Positions 1-10,496 of a stretch of 64,000 nt of DNA are shown here, piece after piece (the first letter of the stretch is position 1; each line of letters opens with the position of its first letter). Below the pieces are notes generated by a model. It searched no databases. It saw nothing but the letters and a program-made list of their open reading frames with translations, and was not told the DNA's origin. Source of the stretch: Aurelia coerulea (Eukaryota > Cnidaria > Scyphozoa > Semaeostomeae > Ulmaridae); NCBI GenBank assembly GCA_039566865.1, contig CM076959.1, forward strand, positions 3,021,501 to 3,085,500, given 5' to 3'. Both the position numbers and the translations under genes were made by a program.

Positions 1-544
1 AAAAAATAACCAATCACATTCTTATTCACTTTGTTATGAACAGCAGCTATCAAAATGCTTTGACTTTGGCTCAAACATGCAAAATTCAAATTGATTTATA
101 AAATGGAAAATTAGGGTTGCTGAGTTCAAGTTTAGCTGGCATAAAATTTTGATGAAATTTGTTGTTGAATTGGATCATATAACTCCCAAACAATACTACA
201 TACAGCATTTTCTCTTTATGGGAAGGAATGTGAAGATGCTGTTGAGAAAGTACATTATTTTGGATTATGCCAGAGGCTACAGGCTTATCAAATATTTGTG
301 AAAATGACAAACAGAAATCTATAGCAGTTAACAAGGTGCAGTTTAGAGCTTAGCTTATTTTGATTTATTTTGTTTCACAAAGAAAATTGATTGCAGTTTC
401 TCTTCTGTGAACCATTACCTGTTTCCTGTGTGAGTCTTTTTAAGAATATACCCTGGTATATACTTGGTAAGTCTTTCCTAGCAAAACCAGTTTTGGGAAT
501 GAATGCAGAATTGATAAAGTGAGACTCTGTTTCTTGATTTTCAG
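1..544. other. No gene recognised; upstream intron
   Basis: AT-rich sequence with no coding stretch I can support. It is probably the intron preceding the coding exon that begins at 545, because a pyrimidine-rich acceptor ending in TTTTCAG lies at about 538-544. The earlier exons of that gene are not recognisable here and presumably lie left of the window. Confidence 0.5.
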
Positions 545-1194
545 GGTGTGACAGTACCAGTGCTTTTTATGGAAAAGGAAAAACCAAGGCATTCACCTTG
601 TTAGAGAACAAACCAGATTTCGTATCAATGTTCAAGCAGCTTGGAAGATCCTATCAAGTTGAGAGTGAATTATTTGCACAACTAGAAAAGTATGTTTGCC
701 ACCTTTACAACCAACCAACTGTTGATGAAGTTGATTTTGCCAGGTATAACCAATTCAAATTGGGGCAGTTTGGTGAAGATAGCATGCCTTGTACGAGAAA
801 TGTCTTGAGGCAGCATGTGAAAAGGGTAGTCTTTCAAGCTCGTATCTGGTGGCTAGCTCTTGAGCCAATAACAGCAACTCCGAGCATAACTGACTTCGGA
901 TGGAGTGTGGTTGATGGTAATGTAAATGTTGTATGGATGACCTTGCCCCCTGCACCTGAAGGAGTTCTTGAGAATGTGAGCTGTGGTTGCAAATCTGGCT
1001 GCGCAACAAAACGCTGTGTATGCAAGAAGGCAGACCTTGCATGCACAAGTATGTGCTCATGTACAAGCAACTGTCAAAATTTGAGAGAAATTGATGTGGA
1101 AGGCGATGATGATGATAGTGGTGATTTGGCTGAAGCTGAAGAGGTGGTGTTGGCAGCAGAAGATGAGGAGTCAATCCTCAGTGATGAGGAGTAG
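545..1194 (+). CDS. Last exon of a GCD-motif protein with cysteine-rich (CXC-like) tail
   Basis: The open frame runs from the acceptor at 543-544 to TAG at 1192-1194, about 216 residues. It begins GCDSTSAFYGKGKTKAF, a motif I recall from a multi-copy invertebrate family (usually GCDTTSAFxGKGK). The middle is rich in aromatic residues (a conserved-looking ARIWWLALEP). Then comes a cysteine cluster starting CGCKSGCATKRCVCKK and ending in CSCTSNC, eleven cysteines in about 33 residues, resembling a tesmin/TSO1 CXC metal-binding segment. The C-terminus is strongly acidic (EGDDDDSGD, AEDEESILSDEE). There is no start codon in this exon, so the gene is partial. DNA binding through the cysteine cluster is inference. 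Many relatives appear transposon-associated, so it may be a repeat-family gene rather than a single-copy host gene. Confidence 0.6.
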
Positions 1195-2057
1195 TATCTT
1201 GAAGATACTGACAGCAGCAATTTTATCTCCTTTTTTTATTTTTCTGTGAAGAAGGAACACAGAACGCTGTTTGTTGAGTTAGGTAAACAAGGGTAATTTA
1301 GGACAAAAGTTTAAGTTTTTGAAAAGACTTATTCTCTGGATCAAATCCATTTGTGATCACACTAAGTAGTCGAATCTTGATTTGATATGCAGCCACACTT
1401 AGTCTCGCGATTTTACACAAAAATCAAGGTAAAACACGCACAGATTTCCTAAATTCCTCCTGTTCCAAATTACCCTGGTTTAGGCCCGCCCATTTGACTT
1501 GAGTTGTGTTATTATTTGCTGTGTATACTCACTGCAGGAATATATGTGTTGGTATAACTTCTTCAAAGGGGCCCTCTTTACATCACCAAGTGCGCTATGT
1601 TTCCTTTAAATGCAAAATCCACGAAGTATCTTTGATCTTAGAAGGATCATTCGCCGATTCACCTTCGTCTTCATCGGCCATTTTTGCAACAACAAACGCG
1701 TTGCTGTGGGACTCGGTCGTTGCTAGGCCGCTGCGATAATTGTCAGACCACCGAATACAGGCTGAAACATTAATCGTTCGCTGGTCCGTAAAATTATAAT
1801 AGGCGAGGAAGCTCTCGTAAAATGGCGCCATTGGCCTAAGTTACAGCGGTCGAGGAAGAAACTTTAGCCGTCAATTTCTTACTGTTGAGCAAGTTTTCAG
1901 CTTGGGGCCACCTAGATTCATAACAAGTGTATGTTCAGCGACCGGAAATTGAAGGAATTGGTTGGTTTCCTGACATGGACAACGGAAATCTGTTTTGAAG
2001 GGTTTCTAGCACCACAGCCCACGGCCTATATGTCCTGCCCTGCTTGCAAACGTCAAG
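1195..2057. other. Intergenic; CpG-richer possible bidirectional promoter at 1600-2050
   Basis: No supported gene. 1600-1860 is richer in CpG than its surroundings. On the minus strand a short frame (1595-1681) starts MADEDEGESANDPSKIK, which could be the first exon of a divergent gene. The MADF-domain frame begins at 2058 on the plus strand. A shared promoter is a guess from spacing and base composition only. Confidence 0.3.
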
Positions 2058-2484
2058 ATGACAAGAAACAGCACTCAAACTGTAGATCAGGGTGAACTGA
2101 GAAACATGTTAATCACCAGCCTAGGGAGTCGGTTTGCTGACATTGATTCTGCTCCATATGCTCAACCACTTCAAGGCCAGTCTGTGATGTCTATCATTAC
2201 TAATAACGTGCAAAGTAGGCCATCAGCAGTGACAAGAAATGAAGAAGGACATCATGTTCTAACAACAGCAAGCCAAAGCCACGGCCATGATCATTTGGAA
2301 GAAGGATACGTCCATGGCGAGGAGTATGACGATGGAAACAAGGACACTAAATTTGACAAAGAGCTATTCATTGAAGAAATAAGAGGACTCCGATGCTTAT
2401 GGGATATTAAATCACAATACTACAAGGACAGAAACATGAAAATGAATTCTTGAAAGCACTTGGCCTGAATATTCAATCAAGATG
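2058..2484 (+). pseudogene. MADF-domain gene, first coding exon, with one frameshift
   Basis: Starting at ATG 2058 (an in-frame TAG lies upstream), the frame encodes about 100 unremarkable residues followed by FIEEIRGLRCLWDIKSQYYKDR, the hallmark start of a MADF (Myb/SANT-like) domain: I-x3-R-x3-LWD then YKDR. Just after YKDR the frame stops (TGA at 2451-2453). The next frame over continues the domain as HENEFLKALGLNIQSRW, as expected (NxWxxIxxxLG...). The exon ends at a good donor, GTATGT at 2485. One base missing near 2436-2440 explains the break. MADF proteins are DNA-binding transcription regulators, and many derive from PIF/Harbinger transposon partners. The next exon would have to lie past the LTR element inserted at 2760. 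I did not find it. Confidence 0.55.
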
Positions 2485-2759
2485 GTATGTATCTCTAAAT
2501 GGTTGCTTTATCACAATTCTCTTGCCACAACGCAGAGCTGTTCCTTTGCATTTTCACTTTTACAAAGTTATTGGAAAATCTGCATTACCACAACTGTGTT
2601 ATTGCATAACAATTCTTCATTCTTGTAATTATTCTCAATTTAAAGAAAGGGGCTTGTGCCAGACATGTGGAGCCACATGTGCCATTATTGTCGTTGTTGC
2701 CAAGCATTATAACTCATGTGTAGGAAACTAGAAATTGTAAGATACTGCACCTTTGGTAC

Positions 2760-3035
2760 TGTTAGGCCCATTTAACATTTGAGGACATTTCGAATTAAAC
2801 ATTGCGAGTGGTTGCGATAGGTCATGATAAAATAACCAAAGCTTGTTCACAAACGAAACTAAAAAGATCTCCACACGTCGTTCACTCTAACAAGTTCACA
2901 CACGCACACTGCATCCTCAATTCTTCCGCTCACGTAAACAATGAAACGTTAGGTCACGAGAAGCATGACATACAGCGTCCGCTATTTTAGTTCAATAAAC
3001 AATAACAACAATTCAATTCAGTCCAGCTCCTCACA
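2760..3035 (-). repeat. 3' LTR of the gypsy element
   Basis: This is the direct repeat of 9836-10111. On the plus strand it opens TGTTAGGCCC and closes CTCCTCACA. It is the 3' LTR because gag-pol is on the minus strand. Visible differences from the other LTR are AAAC/AACT near position 20 and one C/T near position 200. Confidence 0.93.
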
Positions 3036-3045
3036 CTCTCCCCCC
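3036..3045 (-). promoter_or_regulatory. Polypurine tract of the gypsy element
   Basis: On the minus strand GGGGGGAGAG abuts the 3' LTR (next bases TGTGAGG). A purine run directly before the 3' LTR is where plus-strand DNA synthesis is primed in LTR retroelements. Confidence 0.85.
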
Positions 3046-3583
3046 GTTAAAATGAGAGTTCAATGGAACTCGAAATAATAAGTTCTTGCAAAGTTCTTTG
3101 TCTCTTTCAGCTCCAAGAATAGTTTTCTTCATATTCTCCTAAGTACTCCGACTGTTCTTTTCAACACGATAAAAAGTCCATAACATTCATTTTCTACTGT
3201 CTTCCAAGTAACGATTTGGTGGTACCGTTTCCAATCGAAACTTTTGTGACGAAAGACTTTTAAATGAAATGTTCTCTCTCGCAACGTCGTCAGCTCTGTG
3301 CACGATCCATATCACGAAGAACGAATAAGTACAATAGTTTATACGATCAAGAACACAAGTCACGTGCTCGGCTAAATTGTTAGAGCTAGTACACTCTAAA
3401 CGAGGTGAAATGTAATCTGCTTGATAATAGTTCCTTTAATTGTAACGATAACGATATCAGGTGTCCACAGGCACAACGATGAAAACATGAAACGATTGAT
3501 AAGTATAAATAGTTTGAATCAAATGGTCTCTCAGGAATCTTTAAAAGTCACACATCTTAACGAATTTTATGCCACGCCGGTAT

Positions 3584-4552
3584 TTAATGAGCAGCGAAAG
3601 GCGTGTTGTGATAAAACAAAGGCTGTCCACATCGTGCTTGAATCATATTGTTAGATATTGGGTACGAAATTGGATTTCCAAAGCTTGGATACTGTAAATA
3701 CGCTGGTGGTTGGCGTAATCGACGTGGTCGAACGTATTCGTCTGGTGTTGATGCTGCGGGTGGTGAAGCAAGCGATTCTTGCAAGACTGGCGAGTCTGCA
3801 GATAAACTAGATGCTGGCGATAATCTTGTCTGTTCAGGACGAGTTGTATCATAATTTCTTCCGTTGCTTCGAGCATCGTATCCGAAATCCTGTTCGGTGT
3901 CTCTTTCAATATCACTATTTTGTAACGATTCTACGTGTTCCATACAATCCTGTGATGGTCTGTCATTTACGACCTCGGCATAGTCACTGACAGTTCCGCG
4001 CACTGGGTGTGGCGTAGGGGGTCTTGCTAGTTTCCACTCTGATGTTTTAGGTCTTACACATGCAAAGATTTCCTCTTCGCTATCTGAATCATCTGATTGT
4101 TGAGGGTTGACCTGATCTGTTCTTCTTGCGGTTTCTTTCTTTTTTCTTTGTTGCTTCTGATCATTTTGTGTGGGGTCTTCCAACGGCAGTTCATCGCACG
4201 GTAATAACAGGTTTCTGTGAAGTGTACGTATCTTTGACGATGGATCACGTTCTGAAATTACCTGGTATACTGGACTATCCTCACCCACACGTTTGATCAC
4301 TTTATGGATGTTTCGTTCCCAGAAAGATCTCAATTTTCCAGGTCCTCCCCGTTCACTTAAATTCCTAACCAGGACTCTGTCTCCGGGTTCCAAGACAGTT
4401 GTTCGTACGCGTTTGTCATAAAGATTCTTGCTCTGAACGTTAGAATTGTTGGATCTCTTTGATGCAATTTCATATGCTTCAGTCATTGCTTTCTTCCATT
4501 TGCGAACATACTTGGGATATGAGGGTGCATTAGCTATGACCGAAGTTGGTGT
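3584..4552 (-). CDS. pol: Integrase C-terminal domain and tail of the gypsy pol (shifted frame)
   Basis: This frame continues where the main pol frame stops. Its first part, from about 4552 without needing an ATG, contains a basic segment ending at the ATG at 4486. Then comes the classic integrase C-terminal SH3-like block (LEPGDRVLVRN, GPGKLRSFWE, HKVIKR, YQVISE, RTLHRNLLLP). About 170 low-complexity residues rich in Ser, Pro, Asp and Arg follow, then stop at 3584. The SH3-like domain normally binds DNA and sits at the end of the same polyprotein. It lies in the -1 frame relative to pol 4552-8388, so a frameshift mutation has split the integrase. Expression as a separate protein from 4486 is possible but unlikely. 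Confidence 0.8.
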   Translation of the reverse strand, partial: TPTSVIANAPSYPKYVRKWKKAMTEAYEIASKRSNNSNVQSKNLYDKRVRTTVLEPGDRVLVRNLSERGGPGKLRSFWERNIHKVIKRVGEDSPVYQVISERDPSSKIRTLHRNLLLPCDELPLEDPTQNDQKQQRKKKETARRTDQVNPQQSDDSDSEEEIFACVRPKTSEWKLARPPTPHPVRGTVSDYAEVVNDRPSQDCMEHVESLQNSDIERDTEQDFGYDARSNGRNYDTTRPEQTRLSPASSLSADSPVLQESLASPPAASTPDEYVRPRRLRQPPAYLQYPSFGNPISYPISNNMIQARCGQPLFYHNTPFAAH

Positions 4553-7500
4553 TAAACACCAGGCTTGGTGTTAAACACTAGATCAATTGGTAACCTTGGT
4601 TGGCGACCGAAGAGTAGATAAAAAGGCGAGAATCCTGTTGCTGAGTGGCGCGTACAGTTATAAGCATGGATAACTTTGTTCAATGATTCTTTCCATCTGG
4701 ACTTTTGAGTTTCAGGTAACGTGCGTAACATAGAGAGGAGCGTCTGGTTAAACCTCTCAACCTGACCATTCCCTTGCGGGTGGTACGGTGTGGTCCGTGA
4801 ATGTTTGATTCCACATAACTTCTCTAGATGAGCCATTAGTTCATTTTCAAATTCACCACCTTGGTCATGATGGATGCGGGCAGGGTATCCAAAGCGAAGA
4901 ATGAAGTCTCCATAAAGCTTATCTGCTACTGTAGATGCAGCTTTATTCTTGGTAGCGTATGCCTGAGCATATCTCGTGAAGTGGTCCATAATCACTAATA
5001 TGTACTCAAACCCTCCTACACTTCGTTCTAGGTGTAAAAAGTCAATTGACACTAACTCAAATGGTTGCGTGGTCATAATGTTCATCAATGGTGCCTTGGA
5101 TGGGATGTGTGGTCTGCGTTGTTTTATACAGTGGCACAACTTGGTTACATAGAGCTCTATGTCAGATCTCATGTTTGGCCAATAGAAACGTTGCGTTGCT
5201 AACTGGAAAACTCTTTCGCAACCAAGATGTCCCATCTCGTTGTGTAGTTCGTGAAAAACAAGACGCTGATGTTTGTGTGGCAGTACAATCTGATCATATT
5301 CATTCGTTTTACGACGCAATATACCATTTGAATCCAAATGTAATTTATCCCACTCACAAATTAATGTTTTCATCTTCCGATCATTACAATGTCTGTCTCT
5401 GCTTGGTTTATTACCAGTTTCTTTGAAGCGAATGAGTTTTGATATCAATGAGTCTTGTCTTTGTGCTTGGTACAAATCGATATTATCAAGACGAAGATCA
5501 CTAGCTGGTTGCAGCAATTCACTCTCTTGCATCGTAAAATTTCTTTCATTGGATGATAACGCTGACACCCACACAGTTTCTCCTACCGACTGACTTGATA
5601 CAGCTGCAACAGTGGTTTGAAAGTCATCACTGCTTGTTTCATTGATGCATGTTGACATGTAATGATTAATATCAAGGGGCATGCGTGACAATGTATCCGC
5701 ATCAACGTTGTGTTTCCCTGGGCGGTATTTCACTGAAAAATTGAAATTTGCTAATTCTGCGACCCAACGGTGTCCGGTTGCATTCAGCTTGGCGGATTTC
5801 ATAACGTATGTCAATGGGTTGTTGTCAGAATATGCTGTGAATGAAGGGGCGTAATACAGCAGGTCCCTAAATTCTTCACAAACTGCCCATTTGAGAGCGA
5901 GGAATTCCAATTTGCCCGAATGTAAATGATAACGCTTCTCTGATGGTGAAAGGGTCCTGGATGCATATGATATGACACGCATAGTTCCGTGCTGTCGTTG
6001 GTATAACACAGCCCCAAGTCCTGCTTGACTGGCATCAGTATGCAAAACATAAGGTGCATTGAAATCTGGATATGCCAAAATGGGTGGGCTCTTCAAACAA
6101 TTAATTAGCTTCAGTAATATTTCTTGATGTAATTCTGTCCATTTGATTGGCTGACTCGATGGTGTCTGTTTGTTGGTAGTCTTCTTTTGAGCATTGCGTG
6201 TACTCACATTTGCTTGAGTTGTTGGGTTTCTGTCAGCTGGTTGTTTTTGCAGAAGGTCAAACAACGGTGCTGCAACTTGAGAAAAGTTTGGAATATATTT
6301 TCTGTAATAGTTGAGCATTCCGACTACTCTACGAATATCACCAACGGTTCTTGGTTCGTTCTCTGTTAGGGCATCAATTGCTTTGGTGTTTGAGGGGTCA
6401 ATCCTGTAACCGTCCTTGCAGACAATATGTCCAAGGTATTTAACACTACTTTTAAACAGCTCACACTTCCTTGGTTTGAGTTTTATACCATTTGCACGTA
6501 AACGTTGTAAAACTGTTTGAATATGATCTAGATGAGACTCAAAATCTTGACTGAAAACTATAACGTCATCTAGATACGGAATACAGATGTCATCCCTCAA
6601 GCCATCTAGACATTGTTCCATGAATCGCTGGAACGCCCCTGGGGCATTGGAAAGGCCAAATGGTATCCTAACCCATTCGTAGAGGCCCCAAGGAGTGATG
6701 AAAGCAGTCAAGTGGCGGTGAGTCTCTTGGACAAAACCTTGGTGGTATGCTTTGCCTTGATCTAATAGTGAGAACCAGGAATTTCCTCCCAAGCTCTGTA
6801 GTGTGTCTTTTACACGAGGAAGGGGATGTCTGTCAGGAATGGTTTTTTCATTCAATTGACGGTAGTCAACGCACAATCTGAGAGTCCCGTCCTTTTTTCT
6901 TACACATACTACAGGGCTAGAATAATTTGATGTTGATCTTTTGATGAATCCCTTATTCAAAAGGTCCTCTATATGCTGTTTGACCTCAGGATAGAGTAGT
7001 TTTGGAATGGACGTGTACGTTTTTTGCACAGGTTTGGGATCAGAAAGGTTGATAGGTAGTTTCAGTCCTTCAGCACAGCCTATGTCGTCATCGTTCTTTG
7101 AAAAGGAATCTGATTCTTCTATCAATAGTTTTGATGCAAGTTTTTGTTGGTCCGCATTCAGTGAGCTCAAATCAAACTGGCTTAAGTATGAATCACTATC
7201 ACTGTTAATTGCACATGATGTACTGTTCACCTTAATTTGAGAAACAGAAGGTGAGTTTTCTTCCTCTGAGTTGCTAGGTCCATTCCGTGTTCCGTCTTTT
7301 TGTTTTACATCAACAGGGGTGATAGATTTTAGTAATTCAATTCTTCCTAGAACCGTTCGACTTTTCAACATGATAGGGTGATCCGTTGAATTGTAAACAT
7401 CTAAATTGACTCGAAAAGATTTTCCTCTTGGTATCACAAGCAATTTTTCAGTTATTTCCAAACCGGGAGGCCACTGCTGATTTTCATCTGGCTCAAACAA

Positions 7501-8388
7501 AACAAATGTCCTTGGATTCGAAGTTTCTCCATTCCCCCGGCAAATTACTCGAGTAAACTGATTAGGAGGCAATGAAATGTTTTGTTTTGGTGATTTCAAA
7601 ATGCTCAGGTCTGCATTTGTTTCCTCTACAATGATATTTAGCAGGGTATGAATTGCACCTACGTCAATCTTTTGAAATGAGTTTTCAATCGCAGTTAGCA
7701 GTTCATTATCTTCTGTTTTCCCAGAGTCAAAAGAATCTTCATTATGCTTGGCTAACTTTACAATTTCTTCGATAACATTGTAGCCTATTATTGGGTTAAT
7801 TATTTCTGCATCAGTAACAAGAAATGGTACTTTTAGTAGTAAGTTTTTCCCATTCAGCAACTGGAAATCTAATTCAACAAACCCCTTGTAAGGTACAGTT
7901 GTGTTATTCACGGCACGAAGTTCAAGGTCTACTCCTTTGTCTAGCAATTCACTTAAATCATGAGTTTTCAACTGAGGAAAATGTTTGGCCAAAAATCTTT
8001 CAGATAGGATTGAAATCTGCGAACCAGTATCCCACAGCGCTGTTGATTCAGTATCATTTAACAAGCATTTTACCATACATTTACTTCCTACCAGTCGTGT
8101 GATTTTAATTTGAGACTTCTGGGTCAGATGGCTAATGAAAATTTCATCATGAAAGTTTTGAGATTGCTGTTTATTTGATAGATAGTGCAAAGCTTCACAC
8201 AGAGGTTTGTGTTCTAACCAATGTTTCTTTTGACAATTAGAGCTACAATAGTGAACAACTTTACACTGGTTGCATAGAAACAGTTCCAAATTATCATGTT
8301 CAGTTGTAGTACAAAAATGGCAATGTTTTTCTTGGGACTCCTCCACAGCTACACTACGTCCCTCAAGTGCAGCCTCCCGCGGTTTCCC
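4552..8388 (-). CDS. pol: Gypsy pol: MYND finger, protease, RT, RNase H, integrase
   Basis: The frame lies in -1 relative to gag and is open from the frameshift heptamer to TAA at 4552-4554 (about 1264 residues after the first GTG). In order it contains: a MYND-type zinc finger at about residues 9-50 (CHFC...CNQC...HYC...C...HWLEHKPLC); a retropepsin with [12 protein letters not shown] near 105; reverse transcriptase with [10 protein letters not shown] near 490, [11 protein letters not shown], and the catalytic YLDDVIVFS near 600; RNase H with [16 protein letters not shown] near 770 and [10 protein letters not shown]; and integrase with the HHCC finger ([16 protein letters not shown]...CHCIKQ) and catalytic residues in [19 protein letters not shown] and the following E. 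The polyprotein copies and integrates the element. All RT, RNase H and protease motifs look intact. The frame ends before the integrase C-terminal domain, which lies in another frame at 3584-4552. Confidence 0.92.
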   Translation of the reverse strand, partial: GKPREAALEGRSVAVEESQEKHCHFCTTTEHDNLELFLCNQCKVVHYCSSNCQKKHWLEHKPLCEALHYLSNKQQSQNFHDEIFISHLTQKSQIKITRLVGSKCMVKCLLNDTESTALWDTGSQISILSERFLAKHFPQLKTHDLSELLDKGVDLELRAVNNTTVPYKGFVELDFQLLNGKNLLLKVPFLVTDAEIINPIIGYNVIEEIVKLAKHNEDSFDSGKTEDNELLTAIENSFQKIDVGAIHTLLNIIVEETNADLSILKSPKQNISLPPNQFTRVICRGNGETSNPRTFVLFEPDENQQWPPGLEITEKLLVIPRGKSFRVNLDVYNSTDHPIMLKSRTVLGRIELLKSITPVDVKQKDGTRNGPSNSEEENSPSVSQIKVNSTSCAINSDSDSYLSQFDLSSLNADQQKLASKLLIEESDSFSKNDDDIGCAEGLKLPINLSDPKPVQKTYTSIPKLLYPEVKQHIEDLLNKGFIKRSTSNYSSPVVCVRKKDGTLRLCVDYRQLNEKTIPDRHPLPRVKDTLQSLGGNSWFSLLDQGKAYHQGFVQETHRHLTAFITPWGLYEWVRIPFGLSNAPGAFQRFMEQCLDGLRDDICIPYLDDVIVFSQDFESHLDHIQTVLQRLRANGIKLKPRKCELFKSSVKYLGHIVCKDGYRIDPSNTKAIDALTENEPRTVGDIRRVVGMLNYYRKYIPNFSQVAAPLFDLLQKQPADRNPTTQANVSTRNAQKKTTNKQTPSSQPIKWTELHQEILLKLINCLKSPPILAYPDFNAPYVLHTDASQAGLGAVLYQRQHGTMRVISYASRTLSPSEKRYHLHSGKLEFLALKWAVCEEFRDLLYYAPSFTAYSDNNPLTYVMKSAKLNATGHRWVAELANFNFSVKYRPGKHNVDADTLSRMPLDINHYMSTCINETSSDDFQTTVAAVSSQSVGETVWVSALSSNERNFTMQESELLQPASDLRLDNIDLYQAQRQDSLISKLIRFKETGNKPSRDRHCNDRKMKTLICEWDKLHLDSNGILRRKTNEYDQIVLPHKHQRLVFHELHNEMGHLGCERVFQLATQRFYWPNMRSDIELYVTKLCHCIKQRRPHIPSKAPLMNIMTTQPFELVSIDFLHLERSVGGFEYILVIMDHFTRYAQAYATKNKAASTVADKLYGDFILRFGYPARIHHDQGGEFENELMAHLEKLCGIKHSRTTPYHPQGNGQVERFNQTLLSMLRTLPETQKSRWKESLNKVIHAYNCTRHSATGFSPFYLLFGRQPRLPIDLVFNTKPGV

Positions 8389-9752
8389 TGTTTTTGTTTA
8401 CGCTTCCTGCAACCACGGGCAAAGTGATCATTTGATCCACATATAAAACAGTGATCACATTGGGGGTTTCCCTGAGATATGCAAGCCTCACATGCAGAAG
8501 ATCTGGCTGGTTTCCTATCAGGGTTATCAATAGGTTTTACTGGCTTGTTGTTTACCATGGCATCTTTTAACACATCAACATCTGCTCTAAGGGCCTCCAA
8601 TGTTGCAATGAGTTTATTTGATTTTTCTTTCTTAGATTCAGCAGCTGTTGGCTGCATTAATTCAGGCACAGCAGTAGCAGCAATGGTTGCTTGGCTTGTT
8701 TTAGTAGCTCTCTTGTGCGCACCAAATTTATTTTGCCTCTCATTTTCTGATGACATTGCAACATTGATTTCCCTTATGAGAGTTTCATCGGAAACTTTAT
8801 TTGCTTGTAGAAAAGGGCGCATCCTGGTACGGATTGTGTCATCCATCAAACCAGTCTCAACCGCATTCAAAAACACACTCTGGACCAAATCATTGTCATA
8901 CTTAATTTTTGAACCCTTTTCTTCACTGGCCAATAAAATGTGCTAACTTAGTTTAAGGGCACGCATCAAAAACTGAAGGGGGCTTTCACTTGCTTCTTGT
9001 ACCAAATTTGCAAGTTCTTGGTAAGCCTCACTGGCTGTTTTCTCACAATAATGGCTTCTTAAAACTTGCCTTAATTCAGCCAGACTTAGTGTTTTGATGC
9101 TTTCTAGGTATGACCTAAGGTGAAGGCTAGGAGACACAGCATTTATGACAGCATCTATGATTTCCCTGTTTGAATACCTCTTTTCTATACCACTTTCTAT
9201 TTGTTTATTCAAACTTGTGTATGAAACTCGTGTTTTTTCATTCGAAATAGTGCCTTGAATTTTAAAATCTTTTATTCTAAACAGATGATTTGATGTTAAG
9301 ACTTCATTTGTAGGTTGAGTGAATTTTTTACCTGTGGTTAGTACTTCAAACCTTGCTTTTGCTTTTTGCAACTTTTTCTCTTGAAGGCTTAGCATCTCCA
9401 TAAATTCTGTTTGCATTGCTTCATACTCCCGTTTTGCTTCTGAAATACTCTCCTCGTCATCTGTGCAATCTCCATCACGATCTTCGTCGACACTGTCTTC
9501 CAAAGGCGGGGGTTTCCCTGTAACAAAAGCCAGGACATCTCCAAGGTACTGAATATTATCTTGACTGTCGGCTTTTCTTCCTTCCAAAACTGCCAAGGCC
9601 TTCTCAACTTCTTGTCGAATCTTTCTAATTATGAAAATTCTTGATTTTCCTTCGATGTCCTCGATTTTCAAATATGATGAAACTTCACCCAGTTTTTCTT
9701 CTGAAATTTTGTACAGCTCGGTCTCTAACGACAACTGCAGCTCCTCTGCCAT
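8349..9752 (-). CDS. gag: Gypsy gag with CCHC zinc knuckle and one in-frame stop
   Basis: It starts at ATG 9752, 68 bases after the primer-binding site, with an N-terminus [15 protein letters not shown]. One continuous frame runs to TAG at 8349-8351, apart from a single in-frame TAG at 8943-8945. Residues before the stop include coiled-coil-like acidic and basic segments. After it comes a helical capsid-like region, then a C-terminal nucleocapsid with a cysteine-rich segment ([15 protein letters not shown]) and a CCHC knuckle ([14 protein letters not shown]), followed by a basic tail. Gag forms the particle and packages RNA. The stop would truncate it before the knuckle unless read through. 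The 3' end carries the -1 frameshift signal that gives gag-pol. Confidence 0.85.
8382..8388 (-). promoter_or_regulatory. Putative -1 programmed ribosomal frameshift site GGGAAAC
   Basis: On the minus strand the heptamer G GGA AAC sits exactly in the gag codon phase (X XXY YYZ), 31 bases before the gag stop. After a -1 slip the frame is open straight into pol. Downstream sequence can fold (GGGAC around 8360 with GTCCC around 8339). G GGA AAC is a known slippery sequence in lentiviral gag-pol junctions. Function here is inferred from sequence and phase. Confidence 0.75.
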
Positions 9753-9820
9753 TTTGAGCTCTTCTGTCGATACGAACGTTCACTGTCTTCAAATTCCAGA
9801 GTTCTGTGAAGCTCAACTAC

Positions 9821-9832
9821 CCTCTGCTACCA
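9821..9832 (-). promoter_or_regulatory. Primer-binding site, initiator tRNA-Met
   Basis: Three bases inside the 5' LTR, the minus strand reads TGGTAGCAGAGG, complementary to the 3' end of animal initiator methionyl-tRNA (…CCUCUGCUACCA), which is recalled, not searched. It is the expected site for priming minus-strand DNA synthesis. Confidence 0.85.
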
Positions 9833-9835
9833 AAA

Positions 9836-10111
9836 TGTTAGGCCCATTTAACATTTGAGGACATTTCGAATTAACTATTGCGAGTGGTTGCGATAGGTCA
9901 TGATAAAATAACCAAAGCTTGTTCACAAACGAAACTAAAAAGATCTCCACACGTCGTTCACTCTAACAAGTTCACACACGCACACTGCATCCTCAATTCT
10001 TCCGCTCACGTAAACAATGAAACGTTAGGTCATGAGAAGCATGACATACAGCGTCCGCTATTTTAGTTCAATAAACAATAACAACAATTCAATTCAGTCC
10101 AGCTCCTCACA
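9836..10111 (-). repeat. 5' LTR of the gypsy element
   Basis: Partner of 2760-3035. It would hold the promoter for the minus-strand transcript. The plus strand carries ATTTTAGTTCAATAAACAA near 10057-10075, with no clear TATA box recognised on the minus strand. Confidence 0.9.
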
Positions 10112-10496
10112 GTACCAATACTCTTATAAGTAAATGTTTCATAGAAAGCAAAGCTTTCAAGCAATAGATGCCCTTGGTCTTTGAATTTAACAATGATTTA
10201 TTGATGTGTCAACAACTTTTCTTTTATTCATGTTCCCAAACCTTGGAACAAATTAATTATTTTAATTGATGAATCCATTGTTCTAAAATGTTTTGATCTC
10301 TACTGAAATCAGAAATCTCACTATGCACTTCCTGCAAGTTCTATTGAGATTTTACAGTAGTTACATATTCCTGAGTCACATCAATCATGAATCATTGAGT
10401 TATTGAGAATTTCATAGAGACTCAATAAACGCTACTTTGCAAAAATACTCATTTTGTTTTTGTTATATTTCAGTTGCGTTCCTGAGAAAAATTCAG
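10112..10496. other. No gene recognised
   Basis: AT-rich flank of the LTR element. Nothing coding is seen. The second copy of the GTAC target duplication is at 10112-10115. Confidence 0.4.

Larger units (their letters stand above)
2760..10111 (-). mobile_element. Complete gypsy-type LTR retrotransposon, recently inserted
   Basis: The 7352-bp element is bounded by two 276-bp LTRs (2760-3035 and 9836-10111), which start TG and end CA and differ at only about three positions by eye. A 4-bp target duplication GTAC flanks it (2756-2759 and 10112-10115). On the minus strand the order is 5' LTR, primer-binding site, gag with zinc knuckle, protease, reverse transcriptase, RNase H, integrase, 3' tail, polypurine tract, 3' LTR. 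Integrase after RNase H places it in the gypsy (Metaviridae-like) group. Near-identical LTRs imply a young insertion. It sits downstream of the MADF exon's splice donor, so it probably landed in that gene's intron. Gag has one in-frame stop and the pol frame closes before the end of integrase, so this copy is probably not autonomous. Confidence 0.93.

Noticed and set aside
755..1174. 139-residue minus-strand frame rich in His, Leu and Pro
   Set aside because: Antisense shadow of the Cys-rich exon; composition reflects the opposite strand's acidic and Cys codons.
2802..2990. 62-residue frame, identical at 9878-10066
   Set aside because: It is inside the two LTRs and antisense to the element; identity reflects LTR duplication, not a gene.
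4556..4575. GTTTAAC near the end of pol as a second slippery site
   Set aside because: It is not in X XXY YYZ phase relative to the pol frame; the frame change there is better explained by mutation.
5811..8102. Several plus-strand frames over pol
   Set aside because: Shadows of the pol coding strand; no domains.
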